From Terribacillus halophilus (GTDB taxonomy: Bacteria; Bacillota; Bacilli; Bacillales; Amphibacillaceae): 39,421 nucleotides of DNA. The translations under genes were made by a program, and so were the position numbers. A model generated the notes under the pieces. The model had not been told where the DNA came from, did no database searches, and was given only the letters and a program-made list of their open reading frames with translations. The stretch is from NCBI RefSeq assembly GCF_900162685.1, contig NZ_LT727828.1:1596041-1635461 (forward strand), read 5' to 3'. Each line of letters begins with the position of its first letter. The first letter of the stretch is position 1. Positions 25,234 to 33,156 of this stretch are shown one piece after another.

Positions 25234-26217
25234 ATGCCAGTAATGTCTTATATCCAAGCGATCACGCAAGCAATGCGTGAAGAAATGGAAGCAGATGAAA
25301 AAGTATTTGTATTAGGAGAAGACGTCGGAAAGCGGGGCGGCGTATTCCGTGCTACCGATGGATTGTATGATCAATTCGGGGAGGAGCGTACACTGGATGC
25401 ACCGCTCGCTGAATCAGCCATCGCTGGTGTAGCAATCGGGGCGGCTATGTACGGTTTGAAGCCGATTGCGGAAATGCAATTCGCTGATTTTATTATGCCA
25501 GCAGTAAACCAGATTGTCTCGGAAGCAGCTAAAATCCGCTATCGTTCCAATAATGACTGGACTTGCCCGGTAACCATTCGTGCTCCATATGGCGGTGGTG
25601 TACACGGCGCGTTGTATCATTCGCAATCTGTAGAGGCGGTATTTGCCAACCAGCCAGGCTTGAAAATAGTTATGCCTTCTACACCTTATGATGCAAAAGG
25701 ACTTCTAAAAGCAGCAATCCAAGATCCCGATCCGGTCTTGTTCTTTGAACATAAACGAGCTTACCGCCTCATTAAAGGGGAGGTACCAGCAGAATCCTAC
25801 ACGCTGCCGATTGGAAAAGCAGACGTAAAGCGGGAAGGTTCTGATATTACGGTCATCACCTACGGATTATGTGTTCATTTTGCACTGCAGGCAGCTGAAA
25901 AACTAGCAGCTGAAGGCATTGAAGCGCATATTCTTGATTTGCGGACCGTTTATCCACTTGATAAAGAAGCGATTATTGAGGCTGCTTCTAAAACAGGAAA
26001 AGTGTTGCTAATCACAGAGGATAATAAAGAAGGCTCCATTATTGGAGAAGTTGCAGCAATTATCGGTGAAAATTGCCTCTTCGACTTGGATGCACCGATT
26101 CAGCGATTAGCTGCACCAGACGTACCTGCTATGCCATATGCGCCTAGTACGGAAAAATACTTCATGGTTAATCCTGCCAAAGTGGAAGCTAGCATGCGAG
26201 AACTAGCGGAATATTAA
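25234..26217 (+). CDS. bkdAB: Branched-chain 2-oxoacid dehydrogenase E1 beta
   Basis: A 327-residue transketolase-like E1 beta subunit. It has VFVLGEDVGKRGGVFRAT, AESAIAGVAIGAAMYGLKPI, EMQFADFIMPAVNQI and the GGGVHGALYHSQSVEA loop, plus the transketolase C-terminal domain with DLRTVYPLDKE. Start ATG 25234 with AAGGAGG upstream, 12 nt after bkdAA. It forms the E1 heterotetramer with BkdAA. Confidence 0.96.
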   Translation: MPVMSYIQAITQAMREEMEADEKVFVLGEDVGKRGGVFRATDGLYDQFGEERTLDAPLAESAIAGVAIGAAMYGLKPIAEMQFADFIMPAVNQIVSEAAKIRYRSNNDWTCPVTIRAPYGGGVHGALYHSQSVEAVFANQPGLKIVMPSTPYDAKGLLKAAIQDPDPVLFFEHKRAYRLIKGEVPAESYTLPIGKADVKREGSDITVITYGLCVHFALQAAEKLAAEGIEAHILDLRTVYPLDKEAIIEAASKTGKVLLITEDNKEGSIIGEVAAIIGENCLFDLDAPIQRLAAPDVPAMPYAPSTEKYFMVNPAKVEASMRELAEY

Positions 26218-26230
26218 ACGAGGTGTAATG

Positions 26231-27502
26231 ATGACGATAGAAAAGATATTGATGCCAAAGCTTGGCGAGAGTGTAACAGAAGGCACGATCAGCACATGGC
26301 TCGTCCAACCTGGTGACAAAGTCAGTAAATACGATGCCATTGCAGAAGTGATGACCGACAAAGTGAACGCGGAGATTCCCAGCTCTTACACAGGTGTCAT
26401 CAAAGAATTAACAGTAGCAGAAGGTGACACCGTTGAAGTAGGAGCACTCATTTGTTCAATCGAGACAGAGGATGCAGGAGAGGCACCGAAACAAGAAACT
26501 GATTCTGTTGCCTCTGGCAGCGCTGCTCCTGCTGAGTCAGAAAAGCAAACGACTGGAGAAACAGCGATGAAAGCAAGGTATTCACCTGCTGTTATGCGGC
26601 TCGCACAAGAACATGACTTGGATCTCTCCGCTATAAACGGCAGCGGAAAAGGCGGCCGCATCACGAGAAAAGACGTGGAAGCAATTATTGCCTCCGGTGA
26701 GAAACCGCAAGCACAAACGAAATCACAGCCAGAAACGCAAACTGCTGCACCGGCAGCCGCAGAACAGCAAGCAGCACCAGCGCCAATGAGAGAAGCAGCT
26801 GCTTCAGGTGCGGCAATTCCAGTTACAGGTGTGCGCAAAGCAATTGCTAACAACATGGTAAAAGCTGCGACAGAAATACCGCATGCATGGATGATGGTAG
26901 AAGTAGACGTGACGGAATTGGTTAAATATCGAAACAAAGTAAAAGATGCGTTTAAAGCAAAAGAAGGTTATTCGCTTACGTTCTTCTCCTTCTTCGTCAA
27001 AGCAGTTGCACAAGCGTTAAAAGAATTCCCGCAGCTGAATAGTTCTTGGGCAGGAGATAAGATTATTCAGCATGATGAAGTGAACATTTCTATTGCTGTA
27101 GCAAAAGAGCAAGAGTTGTTCGTTCCGGTCATTCAATCAGCAGATGATTTAAGTGTAAAAGGGATAGCGAAACAGATTACTTCTCTTGCAGGAAAAGCAC
27201 GAAATGGCAAGCTGACAGCAGCTGACATGCAGGGCGGTACATTTACCGTTAATAATACAGGCTCCTTCGGTTCTGTACAAAGCATGGGAATTATTAATCA
27301 TCCGCAAGCTGCCATTCTGCAAGTAGAATCAATCGTAAAACGTCCGGTAATTATCAATGATATGTTTGCAGCGCGCGATATGGTGAATTTATGTTTGAGT
27401 CTTGATCACCGCGTGTTGGACGGACTTGTTTGCGGTCAATTTATGGCAAGAGTGAAAGAGATTCTCGAGAACATATCTGAATCTACTATGCCTGTCTATT
27501 AA
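26231..27502 (+). CDS. bkdB: Branched-chain 2-oxoacid dehydrogenase E2 (dihydrolipoyl acyltransferase)
   Basis: A 423-residue E2 core. The lipoyl domain (1-80) has lipoylation K44 in MTDKVNAEIP. Ala/Pro/Gln-rich linkers flank a peripheral-subunit-binding domain (about 115-155, YSPAVMRLAQEH...GRITRKDV). The acyltransferase domain (about 195-423) has catalytic H393 and D397 in DHRVLDG. Two adjacent ATG codons exist (26228, 26231); the second is preferred because the GAGGTG site then has 5 nt spacing. It is the last gene of the bkd operon; 73 nt separate it from brxB. Confidence 0.95.
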   Translation: MTIEKILMPKLGESVTEGTISTWLVQPGDKVSKYDAIAEVMTDKVNAEIPSSYTGVIKELTVAEGDTVEVGALICSIETEDAGEAPKQETDSVASGSAAPAESEKQTTGETAMKARYSPAVMRLAQEHDLDLSAINGSGKGGRITRKDVEAIIASGEKPQAQTKSQPETQTAAPAAAEQQAAPAPMREAAASGAAIPVTGVRKAIANNMVKAATEIPHAWMMVEVDVTELVKYRNKVKDAFKAKEGYSLTFFSFFVKAVAQALKEFPQLNSSWAGDKIIQHDEVNISIAVAKEQELFVPVIQSADDLSVKGIAKQITSLAGKARNGKLTAADMQGGTFTVNNTGSFGSVQSMGIINHPQAAILQVESIVKRPVIINDMFAARDMVNLCLSLDHRVLDGLVCGQFMARVKEILENISESTMPVY

Positions 27503-27575
27503 GTGAGTCTTTAGAAATTGAAAGAAGCTAAATTTGCTGATACACTTGAACTAGTGTAAAAGGGGAGGAATAGCG

Positions 27576-28010
27576 ATGGCTGATTTCAGAATGTTTATGA
27601 ACGATATCGTAACAACAGCGAGAAAAGACCTGACAGATGCAGGCTATGTCGAATTGACGACGCCGGAAGAAGTGGACAGTACCTTGAAGAAAGAAGGCAC
27701 AACACTTGTTATGATCAATAGTGTCTGCGGCTGTGCTGGCGGCATTGCACGTCCTGCAGCAGCACATAGTCTTCACTATGATAAACGCCCGGATCAGCTT
27801 GTGACTGTATTCGCAGGTCAAGACAAAGATGCGACGGCAAAAGCGCGTGGATATTTTACAGGATTCCCGCCAAGTTCTCCATCCTTTGCTTTCATGAAAG
27901 ACGGCGAAATCGTCACGATGATTGAGCGTCATGATATCGAAGGTCATGAACCGATGGAAGTTGTCAATAAATTGCAGTCACTGTTCGACGAGCACTGCAA
28001 AGAAGTATGA
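27576..28010 (+). CDS. brxB: Bacilliredoxin (YqiW/BrxB family)
   Basis: A 144-residue DUF1094 protein with the characteristic CGC motif (51-53, [15 protein letters not shown]), followed by [16 protein letters not shown] and [17 protein letters not shown]. Bacilliredoxins remove bacillithiol from S-bacillithiolated proteins in the cytoplasm. Start ATG 27576 follows AGGGGAGGAATAG. Placement after bkdB is like that of yqiW in B. subtilis. A hairpin terminator follows its stop. Confidence 0.93.
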   Translation: MADFRMFMNDIVTTARKDLTDAGYVELTTPEEVDSTLKKEGTTLVMINSVCGCAGGIARPAAAHSLHYDKRPDQLVTVFAGQDKDATAKARGYFTGFPPSSPSFAFMKDGEIVTMIERHDIEGHEPMEVVNKLQSLFDEHCKEV

Positions 28011-28053
28011 GCAGTAGTCCCCATCCTAAAGGATGCGGGACTATTCTGCTTTT
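28011..28053 (+). terminator. Terminator after brxB
   Basis: TAGTCCC (28015-28021) pairs with GGGACTA (28037-28043), CATCC with GGATG around a TAAA loop, and outer GCAG with CTGC. The tail is TTTT. It starts directly at the brxB stop. Confidence 0.85.
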
Positions 28054-28079
28054 GATTATTTTAAACGAGGAGCACCAAA

Positions 28080-29063
28080 GTGAAAATAGGCTATCGTACA
28101 ATTAAGACTGCGGTAGGAACACCCCTTGCGATTTGGATAGCGGAACTGCTGCAGCTGGATAACAGCGTATCGGCAGGAATACTCACAATACTATGCACAC
28201 AAATCACAAGAAAGAAATCCTTCCTAGCCGCTTGGCATCGCATAGCGGCTTGTCTGCTGGCGATTGTGCTTTCATTTCTGCTATTCGAGTCAATCGGATT
28301 CTATCCATACAGTATTGGCATCTTGCTGCTTCTATTTATTCCGATAACGGTTACGCTGCGCGTTTCACCTGGTATTGTATCCAGTTCTGTTATTATTCTG
28401 CATTTATACAGTGCCGGTAATATTACCATTGATTTGGTTATAAATGAACTTATCTTAATAGCAGTGGGTATCGGAATTGCGTTACTTGTAAACCTTTATA
28501 TGCCAAGTTTAGAAGCGACTATTCGGCGAAAACAAATTGCGCTGGAACGTAATTTCGCCAAAATACTGAAAGAGATTGCGACGTACTTAAAAGAAGGAGA
28601 CCAAGCGTGGTCTGGCGAAGAAATTGCTAAGACGGAGAAGATTCTCAAGGAAGCGAATCAGCTCGTGGGACGTGACGTTGAAAATCATGTACTGCGGTCG
28701 GAGCATCCGTATTATGATTATTTTGAAATGCGTACTAACCAATTTGCCATCTTAAAACGAATCCTGCCGCTAGTCAGCCGGCTTCCAGAAACGTCGTATT
28801 CACAATGCGATCGATTAGCTCACTTTTATTTTGGATTGGCAGACTCTGTGCATCCGGGAAATACGGCAGTTCTATTTCTAGAAGAATTAGAATCGTTACG
28901 ACAGTCCTTCGATAAAGATCCGCTTCCAAAATCAAGAGAAGAATTTGAGACAAGGGCACACCTATTTCAGTTGCTGTACGAAATGGAAAATTATTTAAAA
29001 TTAAAGCAAGCATTCAAAGACAGCGATCTGCAACATAGAAATAGACGGATAGAGCAACAATAA
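28080..29063 (+). CDS. YqjA-like membrane protein (aromatic acid exporter family, DUF939)
   Basis: A 327-residue protein. The N-terminal half holds five to six hydrophobic segments (about 10-145). It begins KIGYRTIKTAVGTPLAIWI and contains LTILCTQITRKKS. The C-terminal half is a charged cytoplasmic alpha-helical region (ArAE_1_C-like). This is the arrangement of B. subtilis YqjA, found at the same chromosomal position. GTG at 28080 is used, with GAGGAGC upstream. The substrate is unknown; 'aromatic acid exporter' is a family label rather than a demonstrated role. Confidence 0.88.
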   Translation: MKIGYRTIKTAVGTPLAIWIAELLQLDNSVSAGILTILCTQITRKKSFLAAWHRIAACLLAIVLSFLLFESIGFYPYSIGILLLLFIPITVTLRVSPGIVSSSVIILHLYSAGNITIDLVINELILIAVGIGIALLVNLYMPSLEATIRRKQIALERNFAKILKEIATYLKEGDQAWSGEEIAKTEKILKEANQLVGRDVENHVLRSEHPYYDYFEMRTNQFAILKRILPLVSRLPETSYSQCDRLAHFYFGLADSVHPGNTAVLFLEELESLRQSFDKDPLPKSREEFETRAHLFQLLYEMENYLKLKQAFKDSDLQHRNRRIEQQ

Positions 29064-29095
29064 AAGCATCATCACCTAGAAGGGATTGTGCTTTT

Positions 29096-29635
29096 ATGCG
29101 TGCGCTTCTGCTGGCTTTTACTTGTGTATCAATCTTGTCACCGTTATGGCCGTTTGGCGAAAATCCAATGCCGGGCAGGCCGCTTATCATTGTAAACAAA
29201 ACGACGAACCAGCTTGCACTTGTAGACGAGGGAGAGATTGTAAAAATCTACCCAGTAGCTACTGGCAAAACAGCGGAGTCAACACCCGAAGGATTATTCA
29301 TGACTTTGTTCAAGACCGAGTACCCTTCGTATACGAAAAAGGGAATAGCCGGCGGTGACGAAGATAATCCGCTCGGAAGCCGATGGATTGGTTTTAATGC
29401 AAAAGATACACAAGGCCGGACCTACGGCATTCATGGAACGAACAGGCCAGAATCAATTGGAAGAAGTGTATCGGCGGGCTGCATCCGGATGCAAAATAAA
29501 GATGTGGAAGAATTGTATGAACAAATACCCGTCGGTACAAAAGTACACATTGTTACAGATGGAAAATCATTTGAAGAGATTGGAAGAGAAGATGGAGCTA
29601 TTTTGTCTCCTAGAAGACAAAATAGCTCATTGTGA
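29096..29635 (+). CDS. Secreted L,D-transpeptidase (YkuD domain)
   Basis: A 179-residue exported enzyme. A short hydrophobic signal segment (1-20) precedes a YkuD catalytic domain (about 30-160). It has the motif IHGTNRPESIGRSVSAGCIR: catalytic Cys in SAGCIRM with the HGT histidine. It has no LysM or PG-binding domain. L,D-transpeptidases make or remodel 3-3 cross-links or attach proteins in peptidoglycan. The start ATG 29096 is the best-supported methionine, but the ribosome site (AAGGG) is about 12 nt away. Its 3' end overlaps the antisense small gene prli42 by 26 nt, and its last codons form one arm of a hairpin. Confidence 0.9.
   Translation: MRALLLAFTCVSILSPLWPFGENPMPGRPLIIVNKTTNQLALVDEGEIVKIYPVATGKTAESTPEGLFMTLFKTEYPSYTKKGIAGGDEDNPLGSRWIGFNAKDTQGRTYGIHGTNRPESIGRSVSAGCIRMQNKDVEELYEQIPVGTKVHIVTDGKSFEEIGREDGAILSPRRQNSSL
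29595..29628. repeat. Inverted repeat at the convergent ends of the transpeptidase and prli42 genes
   Basis: GAGCTATTTTGTCT (29595-29608) and its exact complement at 29615-29628 make a 14-bp stem with a 6-nt loop. It lies within coding sequence of both genes near their stops. No T-run follows, so it is a weak terminator at most, but it could fold in both transcripts. Confidence 0.7.
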
Positions 29636-29732
29636 TTGCTAAAGTGGAGATAAGCATCGTGAATATCATCAAGTAAACCATGAATTTCATGGCAATACTT
29701 TGCTTGGATCTTTTTTTCTTTTGATTAGCCAA
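29610..29732 (-). CDS. prli42: Prli42-like stressosome-associated membrane miniprotein
   Basis: A 40-codon gene on the minus strand with a TTG start at 29732. The start is decided by AAGGGGG 10 nt upstream and by the Prli42-type N-terminus. The protein begins MANQKKKRSKQSIAMKF and continues into VYLMIFTMLISTLAITM, one transmembrane helix of about 18 residues after a strongly basic head. This is the architecture of Prli42, which anchors the stressosome to the membrane in Listeria and is widespread in Firmicutes. A promoter with 17-bp spacing lies just upstream (29764-29792). The 3' end overlaps the transpeptidase gene. Family assignment rests on pattern recognition, not a database search. In my recollection prli42 neighbours this gene region in other Bacillaceae. 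Confidence 0.75.
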   Translation of the reverse strand: MANQKKKRSKQSIAMKFMVYLMIFTMLISTLAITMSYFVF

Positions 29733-29763
29733 TGTCGTATAGCCCCCTTATCTGTTTATGTAC

Positions 29764-29792
29764 ATTGTACAGGGAAGCGGGTAAGGGGACAA
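29764..29792 (-). promoter_or_regulatory. prli42: Sigma-A promoter for prli42
   Basis: On the minus strand TTGTCC (29792-29787) and TACAAT (29769-29764) are separated by 17 bp, 31 bp before the TTG start. TGTACATTGTACA (29759-29771), two copies of a self-complementary hexamer, overlaps the -10. Confidence 0.6.
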
Positions 29793-29826
29793 GGAGAAAC
29801 CAACAGACAGATAGGAGTACATAACC

Positions 29827-30954
29827 ATGATAAAAGTAAACAAAGATCGTTTGATTGAAACATTCTTAGAACTTGTTCAAGTGGATTCCGAAACAGGCGA
29901 AGAACAAGAGATCGCAAAAGTACTGAAAAAAAAATTCACGGATTTAGGCGTACACGTTCAAGAAGATAATTCCATGGAGAAGACGGGTCACGGAGCAAAC
30001 AATCTGATTTGCACATGGGAAGGCACTGTTGATGGAAAAGAAGACATCTACTTTACCTCTCATATGGATACTGTTGTACCTGGCAAAGGCATTAAACCGC
30101 AAATCAAGGACGGCTATATTACGAGTGACGGTTCCACGATTCTAGGCGCAGATGACAAAGCTGGTCTTGCAGCAATACTTGAAACAGTGCAAGTGTATAA
30201 TGAACAGAAGCTGCCGCATGGCACTGTTCAATTTATTATTACAGCAGGTGAGGAGTCTGGCCTTGTTGGCAGCCGTGCGCTTGATCCGTCCTTGGTGAAG
30301 GCATCATTCGGTTATGCAATCGATAGTGACGGTTCTGTAGGGGATATTGTCGTGGCAGCACCAACACAAGCAAAGCTGCTTGCGAAAATCCATGGCAAAA
30401 CTGCACATGCAGGAGTGGCGCCAGAAAAGGGTATTTCCGCAATCACATTGGCAGCCAAAGCGATCTCAAAAATGCCGCTTGGCCGCATTGATGAGGAAAC
30501 GACAGCGAATATCGGCAGCTTTGCAGGCGGGAAGCAAACAAATATCGTATGCGATTATGTGGAAATCTTAGCAGAAGCTAGATCATTAGAGACGAGCAAG
30601 ATGGAAGCACAAGTACAAAAAATGAAGCAAGCATTTGAACAAACTGCTGAGGAGTTTGGGGGACATGCAGATGTAGATGTCAAAATCATGTACCCAGGCT
30701 ACAAGCAGCAAGCAGGTGACCGTGTTGTCGAAGTTGCGCGCAGTGCAGCAAAGACAATCGGCCGGGAAAGTAAACTGACACAAAGCGGCGGTGGAAGTGA
30801 TGCCAATGTTATTGCTGGATTTGGCATTCCAACAGTAAACTTGTCTGTCGGTTACGAAGAGATTCACACGACAAATGAACGGATACCGGTAACAGAGTTG
30901 GTTAAGACCGCAGAAATGGTTGCGGCAATCATCCAGGAAGTTTCCAACAGCTAA
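29827..30954 (+). CDS. M20 metallopeptidase, PepT/YqjE-like
   Basis: A 375-residue zinc-dependent peptidase of the M20 family. Metal ligands and catalytic acids are visible in FTSHMDTVVPG, STILGADDKAGLAAIL and FIITAGEESGLVGSRA; the dimerisation insert runs about 180-290, and the final ligand region is SVGYEEIHTTNERIP. It is close to tripeptidase PepT and to B. subtilis YqjE, at the same position. Start ATG 29827 follows AGGAG. Substrate is probably small peptides, not determined. A terminator follows. Confidence 0.9.
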   Translation: MIKVNKDRLIETFLELVQVDSETGEEQEIAKVLKKKFTDLGVHVQEDNSMEKTGHGANNLICTWEGTVDGKEDIYFTSHMDTVVPGKGIKPQIKDGYITSDGSTILGADDKAGLAAILETVQVYNEQKLPHGTVQFIITAGEESGLVGSRALDPSLVKASFGYAIDSDGSVGDIVVAAPTQAKLLAKIHGKTAHAGVAPEKGISAITLAAKAISKMPLGRIDEETTANIGSFAGGKQTNIVCDYVEILAEARSLETSKMEAQVQKMKQAFEQTAEEFGGHADVDVKIMYPGYKQQAGDRVVEVARSAAKTIGRESKLTQSGGGSDANVIAGFGIPTVNLSVGYEEIHTTNERIPVTELVKTAEMVAAIIQEVSNS

Positions 30955-30959
30955 TTAGG

Positions 30960-30988
30960 ATAGGGGGCACATGCCTCCTATTTATTTT
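30960..30988 (+). terminator. Terminator after the YqjE-like peptidase gene
   Basis: ATAGGGGGC (30960-30968) pairs with GCCTCCTAT (30973-30981), 9 bp with one G-U and an ACAT loop, followed by TTATTTT. It abuts the DNA polymerase IV promoter. Confidence 0.8.
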
Positions 30989-30995
30989 GCAAACA

Positions 30996-31004
30996 TGCTA
31001 TAAT
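30996..31004 (+). promoter_or_regulatory. dinB: Extended -10 promoter of DNA polymerase IV gene
   Basis: TGCTATAAT is a perfect extended -10 (TGnTATAAT). The -35 position 17 bp upstream is poor, as is common with extended -10 promoters. The expected start near 31011 falls inside the SOS box. Confidence 0.7.
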
Positions 31005-31005
31005 A

Positions 31006-31017
31006 GAACGACAGTTC
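31006..31017 (+). promoter_or_regulatory. LexA (SOS, Cheo) box
   Basis: GAAC-GACA-GTTC matches the Gram-positive SOS box GAAC-N4-GTTC exactly, with a following G that extends the right half (GTTCG). It overlaps the predicted transcription start of the dinB gene, so bound LexA would block it. Confidence 0.75.
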
Positions 31018-31037
31018 GCATCGAGAGGAGGAGCAGC

Positions 31038-32270
31038 ATGCAGAGTAAAGGAAGGGCGATATTTCATGTAGATATGAATAGCTTTTATGCTTCGGTTGAG
31101 ATGGCTTTTGATCCATCGCTTCGCGGCAAGCCATTAGCTATTTGCGGTAATCCAGCTGAACGGAAAGGCATAGTCGTAACAAGCAGTTATGAAGCAAGAA
31201 AGAAAGGCGTACGTACGACAATGCCGCTGTGGGAAGCTCGTCGCTTATGTCCTGATTTACTTGTCATGCGCCCCAATTTCGATCGCTATCGGAAAGCTTC
31301 CAGTGAAATGTTTAAACTCTTGCAAGAGGTAACACCAATTATTCAGCCCGTTTCTATTGATGAAGGCTATATGGATGTAACGGATTGTTCTCATTTAGGT
31401 TCCACCTTAGAAATTGCCCAAAAGCTTCAAGAACGTATTTTACAAGAATTGGATCTTCCTTGCAGCATAGGCATAGCACCTAACAAGTTTTTGGCTAAGA
31501 TGGCTTCAGATATGAAGAAACCGCTTGGCATTACCGTCTTAAGAAAAAGAGATATTTCTTCTATACTGTGGCCGCTTGCGATAGAGGAGATGTACGGAGT
31601 CGGAGCCAAGACAGCAGAGAAGATGCGGACACTTGGTATTAAGACGATTGGAGATTTAGCACATAAAGATAAATACCAATTAAAACGGATCTTCGGCGTG
31701 AACGGTGAACGGCTTGCCAATCGGGCAAATGGAATAGACGACCGACCTGTTGATCCCGAAGCTGTACACAGCTTTAAAAGTATCGGCAGTTCCCAAACGC
31801 TGCCGCGTGATACAACGGATGATAAAGAGCTGGATAAGTTATTAAGCCAATTGAGTAAAAGTGTAGAAAAACGGATGCACCGAAAAGAAGCCATCGCAAA
31901 AGGCATTCAGCTAATGATTCGTTACCACGACCGCAAAACCATTACCAGAAGCATGAAGCTGCAGCATTTTCTGGAGTCGGCAGATGAAGTATTCCAGTAT
32001 GCCCAAACGCTGCTGCAAAAGCATTGGAACGGAGAGCCGATCCGGCTGCTCGGTGTCAGTGTATTCGATGTGGCAGAGAAGAAGGAAGTTGGTAAACAAC
32101 TGGATTTGTTTACTTATGAAAAAGAAGCCGAAAAAGAGGGGCTATATAAAGCAATCGACGACTTAACCTCCAAATTCGGCAAGAATCCTTTCCGCCGCGT
32201 ACAAACTAGTACATCAGATGAAGTTCGCACAAGTTTTCAGAAGGATTTTTTGGATGATTATAAGAAATAG
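31038..32270 (+). CDS. dinB: DNA polymerase IV (Y-family, YqjH/PolY1-like)
   Basis: A 410-residue translesion polymerase. Catalytic acids are in FHVDMNSFYASVEM (D12) and PVSIDEGYMDVTD (D108, E109). Palm/fingers motifs include SSYEARKKGVRTTMP and CSIGIAPNKFLAKMASDMKK. The little-finger domain is C-terminal, and QLDLF (354-358) is a beta-clamp binding motif. Start ATG 31038 with GAGAGGAGGAG upstream; the upstream in-frame extension lies in the promoter. A LexA box overlaps the promoter. The position after yqjE matches B. subtilis yqjH, which is not known as a LexA target in that species, so regulation may differ here. Confidence 0.93.
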   Translation: MQSKGRAIFHVDMNSFYASVEMAFDPSLRGKPLAICGNPAERKGIVVTSSYEARKKGVRTTMPLWEARRLCPDLLVMRPNFDRYRKASSEMFKLLQEVTPIIQPVSIDEGYMDVTDCSHLGSTLEIAQKLQERILQELDLPCSIGIAPNKFLAKMASDMKKPLGITVLRKRDISSILWPLAIEEMYGVGAKTAEKMRTLGIKTIGDLAHKDKYQLKRIFGVNGERLANRANGIDDRPVDPEAVHSFKSIGSSQTLPRDTTDDKELDKLLSQLSKSVEKRMHRKEAIAKGIQLMIRYHDRKTITRSMKLQHFLESADEVFQYAQTLLQKHWNGEPIRLLGVSVFDVAEKKEVGKQLDLFTYEKEAEKEGLYKAIDDLTSKFGKNPFRRVQTSTSDEVRTSFQKDFLDDYKK

Positions 32271-32665
32271 AGCTGCTATTCCATAAATATGCGGTACGTT
32301 AGAACAGAGATGAACTTTCTGTTAAAGCGGTACTTTAACTCTATAGATATGGTGAAAACATACCATAAATAGCTCTTGTTCAAGAAGTGTAATAACAGCT
32401 TAACCTCTTATTTTCTTGTCTCTCATTAATTTGTGAGCATAGTACTTCCAATACTTGCGGTTTTTGGTAAAGAAAAATGCAGAGGAGTAGCAGTGATACT
32501 AGACTGATTAGCAATGTTCTTCATTATCTGAAAAGTGTACTTTATTGAACGTTGACTTTGTACTTAAACTCATAGATTTTATGGTAACCAAATGCACTTT
32601 CTCAGTGGATTTATCATTGTCTAAACTTCTTGCAAGTAATGATAAAAAACAGATTAAACATACTA
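32271..32665. other. Non-coding stretch after dinB
   Basis: About 395 nt without a supportable gene. It carries small hairpins (for example TATGGT...ACCATA near 32348-32368) and an imperfect direct repeat: GTACTTTAACTC...TAGAT..ATGGT at about 32330-32354 resembles GTACTTAAACTC.TAGAT..ATGGT at about 32560-32585. It ends in a long terminator. Genes found here in B. subtilis (gndA, zwf) are absent. Confidence 0.4.
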
Positions 32666-32718
32666 AAAAAAGTGGATAAGGTCATCGACGGATGACTTTA
32701 CCCACTTTTTTCTTTTTT
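32666..32718. terminator. Long bidirectional terminator in the 886-bp gap
   Basis: AAAAAAGTGG (32666-32675) and TAAGGTCATC pair with GATGACTTTA and CCACTTTTTT (ending 32711), interrupted by one A-C mismatch and one G-U, around a GACG loop. It is followed by TCTTTTTT on the plus strand, and the A-run at its left edge gives a T-tail on the minus strand. It would serve the decayed minus-strand gene at 32845-33051 and any transcript from the left. Confidence 0.85.
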
Positions 32719-32844
32719 GAGTTTTAGTGAAAGATGAAAGAAAACTCGAACGGCCTCAGAATCTCTTTTAAATGTAATCCTCTGTCGGCCGCTTCGGCAG
32801 AATACTGATACATTTTTAGAACATACGGATCTTATTTTTCCGAC

Positions 32845-33051
32845 TTATGCTTCTTTTAACATACAGTAATTTCGATATGCTTTATAGAAACTGATACTAG
32901 TTAAAGCAAGAATTATGAGAGGAAGATTGCTTAAAATCAGAAATGGAATTTCGAAAATAAACCCTATCCAGAATAATGTACCACTTGAGTCTAAAAGACC
33001 TTCAGCAAAATAGAAACCTGTATCTTGGTAAATTAAATATGAATAGGTATA
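32845..33051 (-). pseudogene. 3' remnant of a membrane-protein gene
   Basis: A 68-codon minus-strand frame with no usable start codon: a TGA (33054-33052) precedes it directly and no ATG, GTG or TTG occurs until near its end. The translation looks protein-like: FYFAEGLLDSSGTLFWIGF, then a long hydrophobic run ending LIILALTSISFY and a basic tail KAYRNYCMLKEA with TAA stop. One or two membrane segments are evident. A matching terminator lies 127 nt downstream on the same strand. This fits a gene that lost its 5' part. I do not recognise the family. Confidence 0.45.
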
Positions 33052-33095
33052 TCAGCACATTGTCGGCGATTGACTACACAGTTTTTTAAAATAAA

Positions 33096-33142
33096 AACCC
33101 AAGCTATACTAGTCCATAAAAGACTTCGCTATAGCTTGGGTT
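33096..33142 (-). terminator. Terminator of the glpQ-namA-rnz operon
   Basis: AACCCAAGCTATA (33096-33108) pairs with TATAGCTTGGGTT (33130-33142), 13 bp; AGTC/GACT pair again inside the loop. On the minus strand a T-rich tract follows (TTTTATTTT). It lies 14 nt past the rnz stop. Confidence 0.85.
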
Positions 33143-33156
33143 ATTTACTTATCATA

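Noticed and set aside
26386-26937. 183-codon minus-strand open frame inside bkdB
   Set aside because: It is antisense to the Ala/Pro-rich linker and binding domain of bkdB; its Ser/Ala/Val-rich translation is a composition artefact.
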